Below are positions 18,061 to 27,812 of a stretch of DNA of 42,966 bases, piece after piece; the stretch's first letter is position 1; each line of letters begins with the position of its first letter. This DNA is from Synechococcus sp. CS-1331. Lineage in GTDB: Bacteria > Cyanobacteriota > Cyanobacteriia > PCC-6307 > Cyanobiaceae. The position numbers and the translations under genes were made by a program. The stretch spans positions 1 to 42,966 of the forward strand of contig JAHLYQ010000030.1 in assembly GCA_025127975.1 (NCBI GenBank), written 5' to 3'. The notes under the pieces are model-generated. The model searched no databases and was not told where the DNA came from. It saw only the letters and a list, made by a program, of their open reading frames with translations.

Positions 18061-18741
18061 CTGGCTTGGGTTGTGCCCCTGCTGTTGCCCTTGCTTCCCG
18101 CGGCCGGTTTGGCCCAGAGCCAGGTGCAGCTCGCCTGCAGCGGCACCCTGTTGGAGGCCCGGGGCAGCGCCGAACTCAAGCGAATCACCGCAAACCTGCG
18201 CTTTTCCCTGGCCCTGGAAGCGGAGGCTGCCAGCAGCGAGGCCGCGCTGGCCAGCCTGCAGGGGCGCCTTGCCGTGGTGCGCACCACCTTGAAAAATCTC
18301 CAGGTGGTTGACCTGGAGGTCACCTCCCCCACCACCTGGCAACGGCCCGCCAGTCGCCCTAGCCCTGAGCGGGTGGTGGCTGGTCTTCAGGTGTCTGGCC
18401 AGCTGGCGCCGGCCAGGCTGCAGGACCTGGTGCGGGGGGTGGGTGGGTTGCCTGGGGTTCGGCTCGCCCCGGTGGCGACCGAGGCCGATCGGCCGGGGGA
18501 TCGGGCCGCCCGCGCCACCCTGCTGCGGGCCGCCTACCAGGACGCCCTGCAGCAGGGATTGGATCTAGCGGGTGCCATGGGGCTCAAGGGGGTGCTCAAG
18601 CCCATTGAGGTGTTGCTGGAAGGGGGCTCCAGGCCTGGGCTAAAGATGGTGATGGCGGCGGAGGCAGCCCCTTTTGATCCGGCCGAGCTGGCTGCGCCTG
18701 TGGATCGACTCAGTCTGCAGGTGCGCTTCTGCGCCCGTTGA
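18055..18741 (+). CDS. SIMPL-domain (DUF541) periplasmic protein, start codon uncertain
   Basis: The protein has about 228 residues. A signal peptide (RLAWVVPLLLPLLPAAGLAQ) is followed by a SIMPL/DUF541 domain: it opens with an early GSAEL strand, has the helical segment AASSEAALASLQGRLAVVRTTL, and ends with strands such as LSLQVRFCAR. Family members are secreted or envelope proteins of unclear function, some linked to oxidative stress. No ATG precedes the signal peptide. The TTG at 18055 gives a normal signal sequence and lies inside the fifth repeat unit; a TTG at 18019 lies inside the third. The 5' end may have been replaced by the repeat block. The gene converges on the cyclase and overlaps its 3' end by 32 bases. 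Confidence 0.75.
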   Translation: MRLAWVVPLLLPLLPAAGLAQSQVQLACSGTLLEARGSAELKRITANLRFSLALEAEAASSEAALASLQGRLAVVRTTLKNLQVVDLEVTSPTTWQRPASRPSPERVVAGLQVSGQLAPARLQDLVRGVGGLPGVRLAPVATEADRPGDRAARATLLRAAYQDALQQGLDLAGAMGLKGVLKPIEVLLEGGSRPGLKMVMAAEAAPFDPAELAAPVDRLSLQVRFCAR

Positions 18742-19831
18742 CATAGAAGGTGGCAACCTCGCCCAGGCCCTTGGCCTGGACCAGTCCGCGGGATTCCAGG
18801 GCAAAGGTGTCATCCAGCAATTCGGCCGTCTGGGTAGAAATCTGTACCCGCCCCGGGGTGCCGCTCGATTCCATCCGGCTCGCCACATTCACCGTATTGC
18901 CCCAGAGGTCATAGGTGAATTTGTTTTTGCCAATCACCCCTGCCACCACCGGGCCGCTGTGGATGCCAATTCGCATGTTTAGGTCTGTTTGGTTGGCCTG
19001 GTTGAACTGCGCCATTGCCTCCAGCATGTTCACTGCCGTGGAGACCACAGCCCTGGCATGGTCGTCGCGGGCTTCGGGCAGGCCTCCCACCAGCATGTAG
19101 CAGTCGCCGATGGTTTTGATTTTTTCGAGGCCGGCATCCTCCACCAACTGGTCAAATTTGGAGAAGAGGCTATGGAGCACTTCAACTAATTGCTTGGCGG
19201 TCATGCCCTGGGAGAGCCTGGTAAAGCCCACCAGGTCGGCAAATAAGACAGAAACATTGGCGTGGCTGTCGGCGCAACGTTGTTCGCCACCCTTGAGCCG
19301 TTCTGAAATTGCAACCGGCAGAATATTGAGCAGCAGCAGCTCTGATTTTTCCTGTTCCTGAATCAGCCTGAGGTGTTGGGATTCCAGCTGTTTTCGCTGG
19401 ATGATTTCCAGATCGCGCAGCCTCTTTTTCTCCAGTGATGAGGTCAGTCGGGCCCTAAGTAGCACCTGGCTGAAGGGTTTGGGCAGGTAGTCCTCGGCAC
19501 CCATCTCAATGCAGGCCACCACTTCGTCTATTGATTCGCCGCCAGATATCACGATTACGGGCAGGCTTCTGAGCTCCGAATTGGCCTGCATGCGAGCAAG
19601 AACGGCGAGCCCATTCATCTGGGGCATCTCCATATCCAGCAGCATCAGATCAAATTCCTCCTGCTTGAGGCGCTCCAGGGCATGCTGGCCATCGACGGCC
19701 TCCTCAATCTGCCCAATTCCCAGTTGACGCAGGGAGCGGGCAATGCCCATGCGCAGCATTTTGCTGTCGTCCACCACGAGGATGCGGGCAGCGCTGAGCA
19801 GCTCGGCGCCAGGCCGTTCAGATTCGTCCAT
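18710..19831 (-). CDS. Response regulator - class III adenylate cyclase fusion
   Basis: The product has 373 residues. An N-terminal receiver domain (about 15-135) shows the acidic pocket VVDDS, the phospho-acceptor in LLDMEMPQMNG and the lysine in PKPFS. A helical linker leads to a class III nucleotide cyclase domain: metal aspartates in LFADLVGF and TIGDCYM, the purine-selecting lysine in EKIKTIGD and aspartate in TYDLWGNTVNVASRM. Lysine with aspartate at these places indicates ATP, so cAMP is the likely product. It is the last gene of the che operon, nine bases after cheB, and no separate cheY is present. Phosphorelay from CheA to this receiver would link chemoreceptors to cAMP synthesis. 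That link is inferred from position. Confidence 0.85.
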   Translation of the reverse strand: MDESERPGAELLSAARILVVDDSKMLRMGIARSLRQLGIGQIEEAVDGQHALERLKQEEFDLMLLDMEMPQMNGLAVLARMQANSELRSLPVIVISGGESIDEVVACIEMGAEDYLPKPFSQVLLRARLTSSLEKKRLRDLEIIQRKQLESQHLRLIQEQEKSELLLLNILPVAISERLKGGEQRCADSHANVSVLFADLVGFTRLSQGMTAKQLVEVLHSLFSKFDQLVEDAGLEKIKTIGDCYMLVGGLPEARDDHARAVVSTAVNMLEAMAQFNQANQTDLNMRIGIHSGPVVAGVIGKNKFTYDLWGNTVNVASRMESSGTPGRVQISTQTAELLDDTFALESRGLVQAKGLGEVATFYVNGRRSAPAD

Positions 19832-19840
19832 GCCAGGGGC

Positions 19841-20893
19841 TCAGGGTTTGATGGTGTTGAGGGTTTCCACAATGGCCTGGGGCATGGCCTGCAGGTGGAC
19901 GCTGCGGTCGACCACACCCAGTTCAACGGCGGCCCTGGGCATGCCGTAGATCACGCTGCTGGCTTCGTTTTGGGCCAGGGAGCAGCCGCCCGCCTCCTTG
20001 ATCGATCCCAGGCCGCGGGCCCCATCGCGCCCCATCCCGGTGAGCACCACCCCCAGGGTGTGTGCTCCGGCGACTGCCGCTGCGGAGCGGAACAGCACAT
20101 CTACTGCCGGCCGGCAGTGGTGAACTGGCGGGGTTTGCACCAGGCGCACCCGGTATTGATCCTGCTTGACGATCATCATGTGATAGTCCCCCGGGGCAAT
20201 CAGGCAGACGCCCGGCAGCAGTGGATCATTGTCGGCGGCTTCCCGCACCTCCATGGCACTGAGGCCGTTGATGCGTTCGGCCACGGCCTTGGAAAAGTAG
20301 GCCGGGATGTGCTGCACGATGGCAATGGGCGGCAGATCGGCGGGCAGGGCGGGCAGGATGTAACGCAAGGCCTCGACGCCGCCAGTTGAGGAGCCGATCA
20401 CCACCAGGCGGCGATCCATTCCCGCAGGGGCTCGGGGACGGCTGGGCAGGCTGGGCTGGATTTTGGTTGTGGGCAGGGGTGCAAGATCCCTGCGGGCCCT
20501 GGCGGCTGCCTTGATGTGAAAAGCCAGTTTGCCAGCCAGGGCGCCGATGGAGCTGCTGCCGTCGGGTTTGGCAAGCACCTCCTTGGCTCCCGCCTCCATG
20601 GCATCGAGGGCCAGCTTGGAGCCTTGCTGGGTCAGGGAGCTGATCACCACTACGGGTAGGGGCGAGTTCTCCTGCTTGAGCTGGCGCAAAAAGGTAAGGC
20701 CATCCATGCGTGGCATCTCCATGTCCAGCGTCAGCACATCGGGATGGAGTTTCGGAATTTTGTCCATGGCGATCAGGGGATCGTTGGCAACGCCGACAAC
20801 CTCAATATCAGGATCCATCTGCAGGGTGTCGGTGATGGTCTTGCGAACGAGCGCAGAGTCGTCAATCACCAAGACTCGGATTTTTCTGGTCAT
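19841..20893 (-). CDS. cheB: CheB, chemoreceptor glutamate methylesterase
   Basis: The product has 350 residues: a receiver domain (VLVIDDSALVR; acceptor aspartate in LTLDMEMPRMDG; KPDG at its end), a short linker, and the CheB catalytic domain. The catalytic triad is visible as serine in VVIGSSTGG, histidine in IVQHIP and aspartate in GMGRDGARGL. It removes methyl groups from receptor glutamates and can deamidate glutamines, with activity raised by phosphorylation from CheA. It begins 21 bases after cheR and is followed by the cyclase. Length and motifs are normal. Confidence 0.95.
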   Translation of the reverse strand: MTRKIRVLVIDDSALVRKTITDTLQMDPDIEVVGVANDPLIAMDKIPKLHPDVLTLDMEMPRMDGLTFLRQLKQENSPLPVVVISSLTQQGSKLALDAMEAGAKEVLAKPDGSSSIGALAGKLAFHIKAAARARRDLAPLPTTKIQPSLPSRPRAPAGMDRRLVVIGSSTGGVEALRYILPALPADLPPIAIVQHIPAYFSKAVAERINGLSAMEVREAADNDPLLPGVCLIAPGDYHMMIVKQDQYRVRLVQTPPVHHCRPAVDVLFRSAAAVAGAHTLGVVLTGMGRDGARGLGSIKEAGGCSLAQNEASSVIYGMPRAAVELGVVDRSVHLQAMPQAIVETLNTIKP

Positions 20894-20914
20894 GGGGAGT
20901 AAGGAAGCAAGCGA

Positions 20915-21787
20915 CTAAGAGCTTTTGCGGTAGACACCGCCACCAAGGGATTGGAAATCATGCTTGAAGCAGGCCAGGCTATCGCAGTGCCCTATCACCA
21001 GAAAGCCGCCCGGTGTGAGCATGCGATGCAATCTGGAAACCAGCTGGGATTGGGAGTCTTGGGCAAAGTAAATGAGCACATTACGACAGAAAATAAGATG
21101 AAGTTGTGCCGGCAGGGGATAGGTTTCCTGGAACAGATTAATTCTTTCAATTTTGACATGGTCGAGAATTTCTGGCTTGACCCTGCATTTACTTTCATAG
21201 ATATCGCGGCCCCGCTTGAAGTAGCGCTGCAGAAATTGAGGCTGGGGTAGGTTTAAGCTCGCTTCCTGATAAATAGCCGTTGTGGCCACTTTTATGGCTT
21301 TGCTGGAAATATCACTGGCATATACCAGCCAGTCAGGTTTGGGGCCTGCCTGCTTGGCCAGGTGCTCGCTGATGGTGATTGCCAGCGAATAGGCCTCTTC
21401 ACCTGTAGAACTAGCGGCAGACCAGGCTAATAATTTGCTGGCAGCACCCGGGCATTCCGCCAAAATCTGATCTAGTATTTCGGAGCTAAGTCGATCAAAG
21501 TGCTGCCGTTCACGGAAAAACTGGGTGTGGTTGATCGCAACAAGGTCGATCAGGGTATGGATCTCCGCATTGTTCTGGCTTTGGCTGATATAGCGATAAT
21601 ACTCGTCCCAGGATTTGAGCCCTAGTTGCAGCAGCCTGGCTTTGAGCCGGCTGGTTAGCATCGTTTGCTTGTTGTCGCCCAGCTTGATGGAGCTATGCTT
21701 GTGAACCAGTTCACAGATGCCCTGGTAGACTGAGTTAGATATGGGCTGCTCAGATGGCCCCTGCCTTGCTGTGCTGCTAACAACCAT
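20915..21787 (-). CDS. cheR: CheR, chemoreceptor methyltransferase
   Basis: The product has 290 residues. An N-terminal helical CheR domain carries INHTQFFRE. A Rossmann-type methyltransferase domain follows with ASSTGEEAYSLA (S-adenosylmethionine loop) and FCRNVLIYF. It methylates receptor glutamates for adaptation. The ATG shares one base with the TGA of the preceding receptor gene, indicating coupled translation. Base composition is more AT-rich than in the housekeeping genes of the window, as it is across much of the che operon. Confidence 0.93.
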   Translation of the reverse strand: MVVSSTARQGPSEQPISNSVYQGICELVHKHSSIKLGDNKQTMLTSRLKARLLQLGLKSWDEYYRYISQSQNNAEIHTLIDLVAINHTQFFRERQHFDRLSSEILDQILAECPGAASKLLAWSAASSTGEEAYSLAITISEHLAKQAGPKPDWLVYASDISSKAIKVATTAIYQEASLNLPQPQFLQRYFKRGRDIYESKCRVKPEILDHVKIERINLFQETYPLPAQLHLIFCRNVLIYFAQDSQSQLVSRLHRMLTPGGFLVIGHCDSLACFKHDFQSLGGGVYRKSS

Positions 21788-23370
21788 CAGTAGTTGCTAA
21801 AATGCTCATCTAAATTTGAATCTGGCCGATCTTGCGGGCCGGATGGTTCCGGTTTTGCCGAGCTATCTTTGCCATCCAGCTCACTTGCTTGTTTGTTTGA
21901 GGAGCCATCTATCACCTGGCGCAACGCCCCAGCGGTTTGCTGCTGCATCGATGCTTGCTGGCGCATTTCTTCGGCTGCGCTGGCGATTTGCTCTGTATTG
22001 ATGGCGCTGGATTGGGCAACTTTGCTCATTTCCTGAATAGCAATAGTGACTTGCTCAATGCCTTGCGCTTGCTCTTTGGTTGCCAGGGCAATTTCGGAAA
22101 CAAGGTTGTGAGTCTCCTGAACTTTGCTGCCAATTCGGCTGAATGATTCTCCCACTCCAGTCAAACATTGGGACCCTTGGCGACTGCTTTTGATCGAGGC
22201 CTCGATCTTGGTTTCTGATTCGTTGGCTGCGGCCGCACTGCGCTGGGCCAGGGAGCGAACTTCCTCGGCAACTACCGCAAAGCCCGCACCGGCATCCCCA
22301 GCCCTGGCCGCTTCTACGGCAGCATTGAGGGCAAGAATGTTTGTTTGAAAGGCGATCTCATCAATGCTTTTAACAATTTTGACAACCTCATTGCTTGAGC
22401 GCTCTATTGCGGCCATGGCTTCGGTCATCTCCTTCATGCTGGCCATGCCTTCGCTTGCACTTACCTGGGATTCGCTGGCTAAAGTTCTAGCGTGATCAGC
22501 ATTGCGGGCTGAGGAGTGGATCATGCTTGACATCTCCTCCAGGGAGGCACTGGTTTCTTCAATGGCACTGGCCTGCTCACTTGCGCCCTGGGCCAGCTGA
22601 TTGCTGGAGTCGGCAATCTGATTGGAAACTTGGAGAAAGCGCCCTGAGCCCTTGCCAAGATCACTGACAATCCTATCTAAGGGGCTGGCAAAATCCCTTT
22701 GCATGAGGTAAAGAACTGCATAGGCTGTTGCCAGCAACAGAAGTGTGATCAGCAGCAGGATTTGGTTTGCCCGCTGGGCGCTGGCGGCGGCTTCCTGCTC
22801 GCTTGCAATGATTTCGCGGTTGGCAATCTCGATCAGCTTAACGACCTTATCGCGGTGCTCATAGAATAGTCTGTCTAACTCCTTAAACGCCGCTGCTGCA
22901 GCCTGCCTATTGCCTGAAGTCAGCGCTGGCAGCAGACTCGAGCTGACTAAGTCTATGTAATTACTGGCCAGGGCGTTTGAGTCTTTGGTCAACAGAAAAC
23001 GTTCTTCTTCGGTGATATTTTTGTTGGCGACCCAATATCTGATCCTTTCCTCATAGACCTGCTGAAGTCTTGGCAGGGCACTGCTCAGTCTTGAGATGTT
23101 CGCTGATCCGGCTCTGGACTTGCCATTGTCGCTGCTGACATTGCTGGCATCCAGCATGGCCCGGGTAACGTAATAGTGCAGTTCTATAATATAATTTGGC
23201 GGCGGCATTATGTCCGCTATTAAATCCTTGCTGGCAATAATTTTTTCGTAGGCAGGGCTGTTGATCGCGGTGGTTCTGCTGAGAATGGTGCTAGCTATTA
23301 ATTCGCCAACTAATGCCACAGTTGCCAGGGCAGCATTGGCCCGAATTAGAACTTTTAGATTGAGCTTCAT
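21787..23370 (-). CDS. Methyl-accepting chemotaxis protein (second receptor of operon)
   Basis: The receptor has 527 residues. It has an N-terminal membrane segment ([22 protein letters not shown]), a periplasmic helical sensor of about 160 residues, a second membrane segment ([20 protein letters not shown]), and a short linker to the cytoplasmic coiled coil. The signalling tip contains [20 protein letters not shown] and [16 protein letters not shown]. It should bind CheW and CheA and pass sensor state to the kinase. After a serine- and proline-rich tether it ends DEHFSNY, nearly the same as the first receptor's DEHFSDY. Its ATG overlaps the cheW stop by four bases. The ligand is unknown. Confidence 0.92.
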   Translation of the reverse strand: MKLNLKVLIRANAALATVALVGELIASTILSRTTAINSPAYEKIIASKDLIADIMPPPNYIIELHYYVTRAMLDASNVSSDNGKSRAGSANISRLSSALPRLQQVYEERIRYWVANKNITEEERFLLTKDSNALASNYIDLVSSSLLPALTSGNRQAAAAAFKELDRLFYEHRDKVVKLIEIANREIIASEQEAAASAQRANQILLLITLLLLATAYAVLYLMQRDFASPLDRIVSDLGKGSGRFLQVSNQIADSSNQLAQGASEQASAIEETSASLEEMSSMIHSSARNADHARTLASESQVSASEGMASMKEMTEAMAAIERSSNEVVKIVKSIDEIAFQTNILALNAAVEAARAGDAGAGFAVVAEEVRSLAQRSAAAANESETKIEASIKSSRQGSQCLTGVGESFSRIGSKVQETHNLVSEIALATKEQAQGIEQVTIAIQEMSKVAQSSAINTEQIASAAEEMRQQASMQQQTAGALRQVIDGSSNKQASELDGKDSSAKPEPSGPQDRPDSNLDEHFSNY

Positions 23371-23921
23371 TGGTCTTGCTCCGGTGCCAGGGCGGTATTG
23401 GTTTGGAGGTTGCCGGCATCTTTGAGCAGTTCAGCGACGCTGAGAATTGCTAGAACTGAATCTTTATATTTGGCCATCGCTTGAATGAATTTGCCGTCAA
23501 CCGTGTCGCAAAAGTCTGGTACGGGTTCGATGGCGCTTTGTTCAATGAATACCACCTCGTCTACTAGGTCTACCTGCAGTCCGACTAATTGGTCTGGGCT
23601 TGCGGCGGTGTGGTGATGCACAACGATGATGCAGGCCCGCTCTTTTGCTTCCGAGCTGGGCAGATGGAGGCGTTGGCGCAAATCAATTACGGGCACAATC
23701 TTGCCGCGGAGATTAATTACCCCGAGAAAATGTTCAGGCATTCGCGGCACCGGGGTGATCGGGCAAAGCCGAATAATCTCCCGCACCTCTGCTACGGCGA
23801 GGCTGTAGCGTTCTTGGCCCAGCTGGAAGTTAAGGTACTTTCCCGCCTCGGGAAGATCGTTGTATACGGCTATGTCGTCGATCGCCATCTCCCCTGCCTT
23901 AGTAATCACTGAAGTGCTCAT
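23367..23921 (-). CDS. cheW: CheW, receptor-kinase coupling protein
   Basis: This 184-residue protein has a single CheW domain, starting at about [23 protein letters not shown] and including [22 protein letters not shown], the two-barrel core that bridges receptors and CheA. A roughly 25-residue N-terminal extension precedes it. I chose the second of two adjacent ATG codons (23921); the first is at 23924. The start lies inside the 3' end of the first receptor gene (23-base overlap), and the stop overlaps the next receptor start by four bases. A longer in-frame extension to 24056 lies wholly inside the receptor gene and is unlikely. Confidence 0.9.
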   Translation of the reverse strand: MSTSVITKAGEMAIDDIAVYNDLPEAGKYLNFQLGQERYSLAVAEVREIIRLCPITPVPRMPEHFLGVINLRGKIVPVIDLRQRLHLPSSEAKERACIIVVHHHTAASPDQLVGLQVDLVDEVVFIEQSAIEPVPDFCDTVDGKFIQAMAKYKDSVLAILSVAELLKDAGNLQTNTALAPEQDQ

Positions 23922-25599
23922 CATAGTTTGATTCCGCTGGGGTTTGCCCCTGATGCAGCGCGGATGGCTGCTGCGACCCCAGAACCCGGCGTGGTTTGGC
24001 TTGGTTTGGGTGGGTGTGTTCGCCATGGCTAGATGGGGAGCTGGTGCTGCCATCAATTACGGTTTTCAGGTCTGCCGTTATTTCGTGTTGTCTCATGGCC
24101 TGGCTGCGCATTTGCTCGGCTGCACCAACAATCTGCTGACTTGCACCTGCACTCTGTTCGGCAGCCCTTTTCATCTCTTCAATGGATGACAAGTTGTCTT
24201 GGGCAACCTTGCTCATTTCCTGTAGGGCCGTGGTGATGTGCTCAATGCCTTGGGCTTGCTCTTTGGTTGCCAGGCTAATTTCAGATACGAGGGAATCGGT
24301 ATGCTTCACTTTGTCACTAATTTTGGCGAAGGAATCGCCCACCCCGTCTAGGCAGCGCGCCCCTTCCCTGCTGCTTAATATTGAAGCCTCAATTTTCTGT
24401 GAGGATTCGTGGGCGGCGGCCGCACTCCTTTGCGCCAAAGACCTTACTTCCTCTGCCACGACGGCAAAGCCCGAGCCTGCCTCGCCAGCCCGTGCCGCCT
24501 CCACGGCTGCGTTGAGGGCAAGGATATTGGTTTGGAAGGCAATCTCGTCGATACTTTTTACAATCTTGCCCACTTCGTTGCTTGATTTCTCAATTGCCCC
24601 CATGGCCACCGCCATCGCCTCAAGACTGGTGTTACCCAGGCTGGCGCTTGCCTGGGCTTCACCCGCCAGGGTTTTGGCGTGATCGGCATTTCTGGCGGAG
24701 GAATGGATCATGCTCGACATCTGCTCAAGTGAGGCACTTGTTTCTTCAATAGCAGCGGCCTGCTCTGAGGCACCCTGGGCCATCTGCTGGCTGGAATTTG
24801 CCACCTGCCTGGCCCCAGTTGCAATTTCATAGCTTGCATTTGCCACACTGCTGGTGGCCTCTATGAATTGGTCGGCGCCGTCGCCCAGCTCGCCTGCAAT
24901 TTTACTCAGTGGAGTTACGGCCACTTTTTGCATAAGGTAGAGGGTAAAATAGCCAAGGCCCAGTAGGGCCAGGGTGCTAAATATGATCCAGAGGGTGGCG
25001 GCCCTGATGCCATCATCTGCTTCGGTTTCGTGTTCCTGAATCTCGGCCTTGTTAGCATCGGTTACACTGGCGAGGCCGGAGAGGTGTTCTTGATATATAG
25101 CGTCTAGATTCCGGTCGATTTCTGTAGCCCGTTTTAGATTTCCTGCTTGCAGGGCGGGGATAAGGTTGTTGCCGATGGCATTCAGGTATTCCTGGCTGGG
25201 TCCACTAGTCCAGCTGCGAAACTTATTCTGCAGATCTGGCGCGAAGTTTGGATTTTCAAGCCAGAGCTGCTGTCGATCTCTGAACTTAGTGACATTTTTG
25301 CCGTAATACTGCTCCAGGATTCTGATCGCCGGGTTTGTGGCAATCTGAGCTGGCTCAGTTTGCCCTGAGTTTTTGATTGATAGAAGGGCCCGCGCTACCT
25401 CGCCTCGTAGGCTTTGGAGCACAAATGGTGAAGGCTGAAGATCTCCTGCTAGGTCGTGGTGGTCAACAATGTTCTTATATAGCTGCTGGTTGATCCACAT
25501 GGGCCGAGTCAGGATAGTCAATAGCGCCACCTCACCTACTAGGGCCACGGTCAGCAGGGCAGCGTTGGCCTTGATTAAAAACTTGACATTCAAATTCAT
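23899..25599 (-). CDS. Methyl-accepting chemotaxis protein (first receptor of operon)
   Basis: The receptor has 566 residues from the ATG at 25599. Membrane segment one is [20 protein letters not shown] and the second is [21 protein letters not shown], enclosing a helical periplasmic sensor of about 165 residues. The cytoplasmic part begins with [15 protein letters not shown] and contains the signalling tip [20 protein letters not shown]. The tip and adjacent coils are close to those of the second receptor, while the sensors differ, which suggests duplication with divergence of ligand range. It ends DEHFSDY after a flexible proline- and glutamine-containing tail. Its start is one base from the cheA stop. 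Confidence 0.92.
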   Translation of the reverse strand: MNLNVKFLIKANAALLTVALVGEVALLTILTRPMWINQQLYKNIVDHHDLAGDLQPSPFVLQSLRGEVARALLSIKNSGQTEPAQIATNPAIRILEQYYGKNVTKFRDRQQLWLENPNFAPDLQNKFRSWTSGPSQEYLNAIGNNLIPALQAGNLKRATEIDRNLDAIYQEHLSGLASVTDANKAEIQEHETEADDGIRAATLWIIFSTLALLGLGYFTLYLMQKVAVTPLSKIAGELGDGADQFIEATSSVANASYEIATGARQVANSSQQMAQGASEQAAAIEETSASLEQMSSMIHSSARNADHAKTLAGEAQASASLGNTSLEAMAVAMGAIEKSSNEVGKIVKSIDEIAFQTNILALNAAVEAARAGEAGSGFAVVAEEVRSLAQRSAAAAHESSQKIEASILSSREGARCLDGVGDSFAKISDKVKHTDSLVSEISLATKEQAQGIEHITTALQEMSKVAQDNLSSIEEMKRAAEQSAGASQQIVGAAEQMRSQAMRQHEITADLKTVIDGSTSSPSSHGEHTHPNQAKPRRVLGSQQPSALHQGQTPAESNYDEHFSDY

Positions 25600-25600
25600 G

Positions 25601-27694
25601 TTAATTGCTTGAAGTTTTAGATTCTGGTCTAGGGCTATCGGTGCGACCCAGGGCATCCGGATCGAGTATTAGCGCCACCCGCCCATCTCCCATGATTGCC
25701 GCCCCGGAGTAAACGGGTTGGCTTTGCAGGGTGTCGCCCATCGGTTTGATGACAACCTCTTGTTTGCTAATGAGATGGTCTACGAGTAGGCCTTTGGCTT
25801 GACCGCCAGAGTTGATGATCAAGATAATGCCCTCAGAGGGGTCGACTGGGCCGTTGTCGATTTTTAGCTTTTCGCAAAGACTGATCATGGGTATCAATCT
25901 GCCGCGCAAATTTACAAGCTGCCCCCGCCCCTTCAGCGTCGACAACATGCCAGCTGTGGGCTTGAACGATTCCTGAATCGAAAGGGTCGGGATGATAAAG
26001 CGTTGGTTGCCAGCTCCCACTAGCATACCGTCGATGATGGCAAGTGTCAGGGGTAAATAAATGCTGAAGGTTGTGCTTTTCCCCACCACCGATTGCACGT
26101 CGATCCTTCCGCGCAGCCTGGAGATACTTCCCCTCACCACATCCATGCCAACGCCCCTGCCGGAAACATCGGTTACTGTTTCAGCCGTAGAGAAGCCGGG
26201 TTCGAAGATCAGGCTAAGTATTTCATGGGTGTTGCCATTGAAATCGCTGTCGATAATGCCCCTTTCCCTTGCCTTTGCCAGCACCCGAGCGGGATCAATG
26301 CCGCGACCATCATCTTCAATTCTGATCAAGATTCCACCGGCCTGGTGACAGGCTTCAATTTCAATCTTTCCTTCAGCTGATTTGCCCAGGCCTTCTCTTT
26401 CTGCGGGGCGTTCGATGCCATGGTCAATTGAATTGCGCAACATGTGAATCATCGGCTCGGCAAGGGCTTCGACGATGTTGCGATCTAACTCAGTATCTTC
26501 ACCCTTGGTAACCAGGGTGATTTGCTTGTTTTGGCTATTTGCTAAATCGCGAACCAGGCGGTTCATCTTTTGGAAGGTGGTGCGGATCGGCACCATCCGC
26601 AACGACATCGCATTGCGCTGGAGGTCGGCGGCAATCCGTGAAAGCTGCCGCAGTTCCCGCGATAGCTCCTCCGATTGCTGTCCAGCCACCACCGGGTGCT
26701 CTACCACCATCGATTTAGCAATCACCAGTTCACCCACCAGATCGATCAGGGCATCTAGTTTTTGGGTATCAATTTTGACAAAGTTGCTGAGATTAGTCGC
26801 CTTTGGTTTAGGGCTTGGCTTTGGCTGTGGCTCCTCTATTTCCTTGGGTAAGGTAGGGATTGGCTTATTAATTTTGGCAATTGGTACAGTGATTTTGGCT
26901 TCGTCGGCGGGCACACTTGCTGGCACGCTTGTTTCGTTTGGTTTTTCGACCGTCACCTCACCAGGATTGCCATCTAGGGTGCTCCTCACCCTTTCGATCA
27001 GCTCCCTTGTCGGCACGATGATTGGAGCTGTTTTGTTGTCGCTGCGGATTGTTTGCTCTATTCCATCCATAAACTTGCGCAGGGTATCCCCCCCAGCCAG
27101 GATCAGGTTGATGACATGTCTGTCAATGACCAGGCTATTTTGCCTTGCCGCATCAAGCAGGGATTCCAGGTTATGGGCTAGGTCTTTGATCGGCTCGAGC
27201 CCCAGGAATCCAGCACCGCCCTTGAAGGTGTGAAAGGCGCGAAACACCTGGTTGAGGGTTTCCCTATGGGCGGGATCCTCTTCCAATACCAGCACACCTT
27301 GTTCTACCTGTGAGAGCAGGTCTTTGCCCTCATTGCAGAATTCATTGAGCAGTTCGAGGTCGTCCTGGCTTTCCAGATTGATCGTAAATCCAGCTTCTGT
27401 TATATTCGCTTCGGCATAGAGTGCCTTCTCAAGCGGCTGGTATTTTTGCTGGAGAGTCTCTAGTTCCCCTGCATCTAGGGCAGTACCACGGGATCCAAGC
27501 TCAACAAGCCAGCCACCCAGTTCCTCACTCAATTGCAGCGCCTTTTCCCTTCCCTGGGCGGCTGCGATTTGCTTGAGTTTGCCTAGGGAGGAGATCAGCG
27601 CAGCAATGCTGCTTTGGCCGCCTGATTGAACAAAGGCGAGCTCAAGGGCAATCTCCTGCAGCAGCTCCTCCGTTGACTCATCCAGCAGGGCCAT
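25601..27694 (-). CDS. cheA: CheA, chemotaxis histidine kinase
   Basis: The product has 697 residues. A first helical segment (about 1-90) looks like a degenerate or histidine-free HPt-like bundle. The true HPt domain follows with the phospho-acceptor in [13 protein letters not shown]. After a proline-rich linker come the dimerisation domain ([17 protein letters not shown]) and the ATP-binding domain with N box [22 protein letters not shown] and [11 protein letters not shown] CheW-like regulatory domain completes it ([11 protein letters not shown] ... VVIKPMGD). It autophosphorylates in receptor arrays and donates phosphate to CheB and, by context, to the receiver-cyclase. I chose the ATG at 27694 over a TTG at 27706. 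A strong promoter candidate lies 64-92 bases upstream. Confidence 0.94.
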   Translation of the reverse strand: MALLDESTEELLQEIALELAFVQSGGQSSIAALISSLGKLKQIAAAQGREKALQLSEELGGWLVELGSRGTALDAGELETLQQKYQPLEKALYAEANITEAGFTINLESQDDLELLNEFCNEGKDLLSQVEQGVLVLEEDPAHRETLNQVFRAFHTFKGGAGFLGLEPIKDLAHNLESLLDAARQNSLVIDRHVINLILAGGDTLRKFMDGIEQTIRSDNKTAPIIVPTRELIERVRSTLDGNPGEVTVEKPNETSVPASVPADEAKITVPIAKINKPIPTLPKEIEEPQPKPSPKPKATNLSNFVKIDTQKLDALIDLVGELVIAKSMVVEHPVVAGQQSEELSRELRQLSRIAADLQRNAMSLRMVPIRTTFQKMNRLVRDLANSQNKQITLVTKGEDTELDRNIVEALAEPMIHMLRNSIDHGIERPAEREGLGKSAEGKIEIEACHQAGGILIRIEDDGRGIDPARVLAKARERGIIDSDFNGNTHEILSLIFEPGFSTAETVTDVSGRGVGMDVVRGSISRLRGRIDVQSVVGKSTTFSIYLPLTLAIIDGMLVGAGNQRFIIPTLSIQESFKPTAGMLSTLKGRGQLVNLRGRLIPMISLCEKLKIDNGPVDPSEGIILIINSGGQAKGLLVDHLISKQEVVIKPMGDTLQSQPVYSGAAIMGDGRVALILDPDALGRTDSPRPESKTSSN

Positions 27695-27757
27695 GGGCAG
27701 CACCAATCAGCACGAATATCGCCCGTGGGCGTGCTTCGTGACCTTATCATTTTCCTT

Positions 27758-27786
27758 GTTATAACGGGTTTTGCTTGCCACGGCAA
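27758..27786 (-). promoter_or_regulatory. Sigma70-type promoter of the che operon
   Basis: Read on the minus strand, TTGCCG (complement of 27781-27786) is followed after exactly 17 bases by TATAAC (complement of 27758-27763). Both hexamers are one to two bases from consensus. It lies in the 118-base gap between the channel gene and cheA and would place the transcript start about 50 bases before the cheA ATG. No operator is evident. Confidence 0.7.
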
Positions 27787-27812
27787 TCAGGGCCCATGCC
27801 GCTCAAATACCC

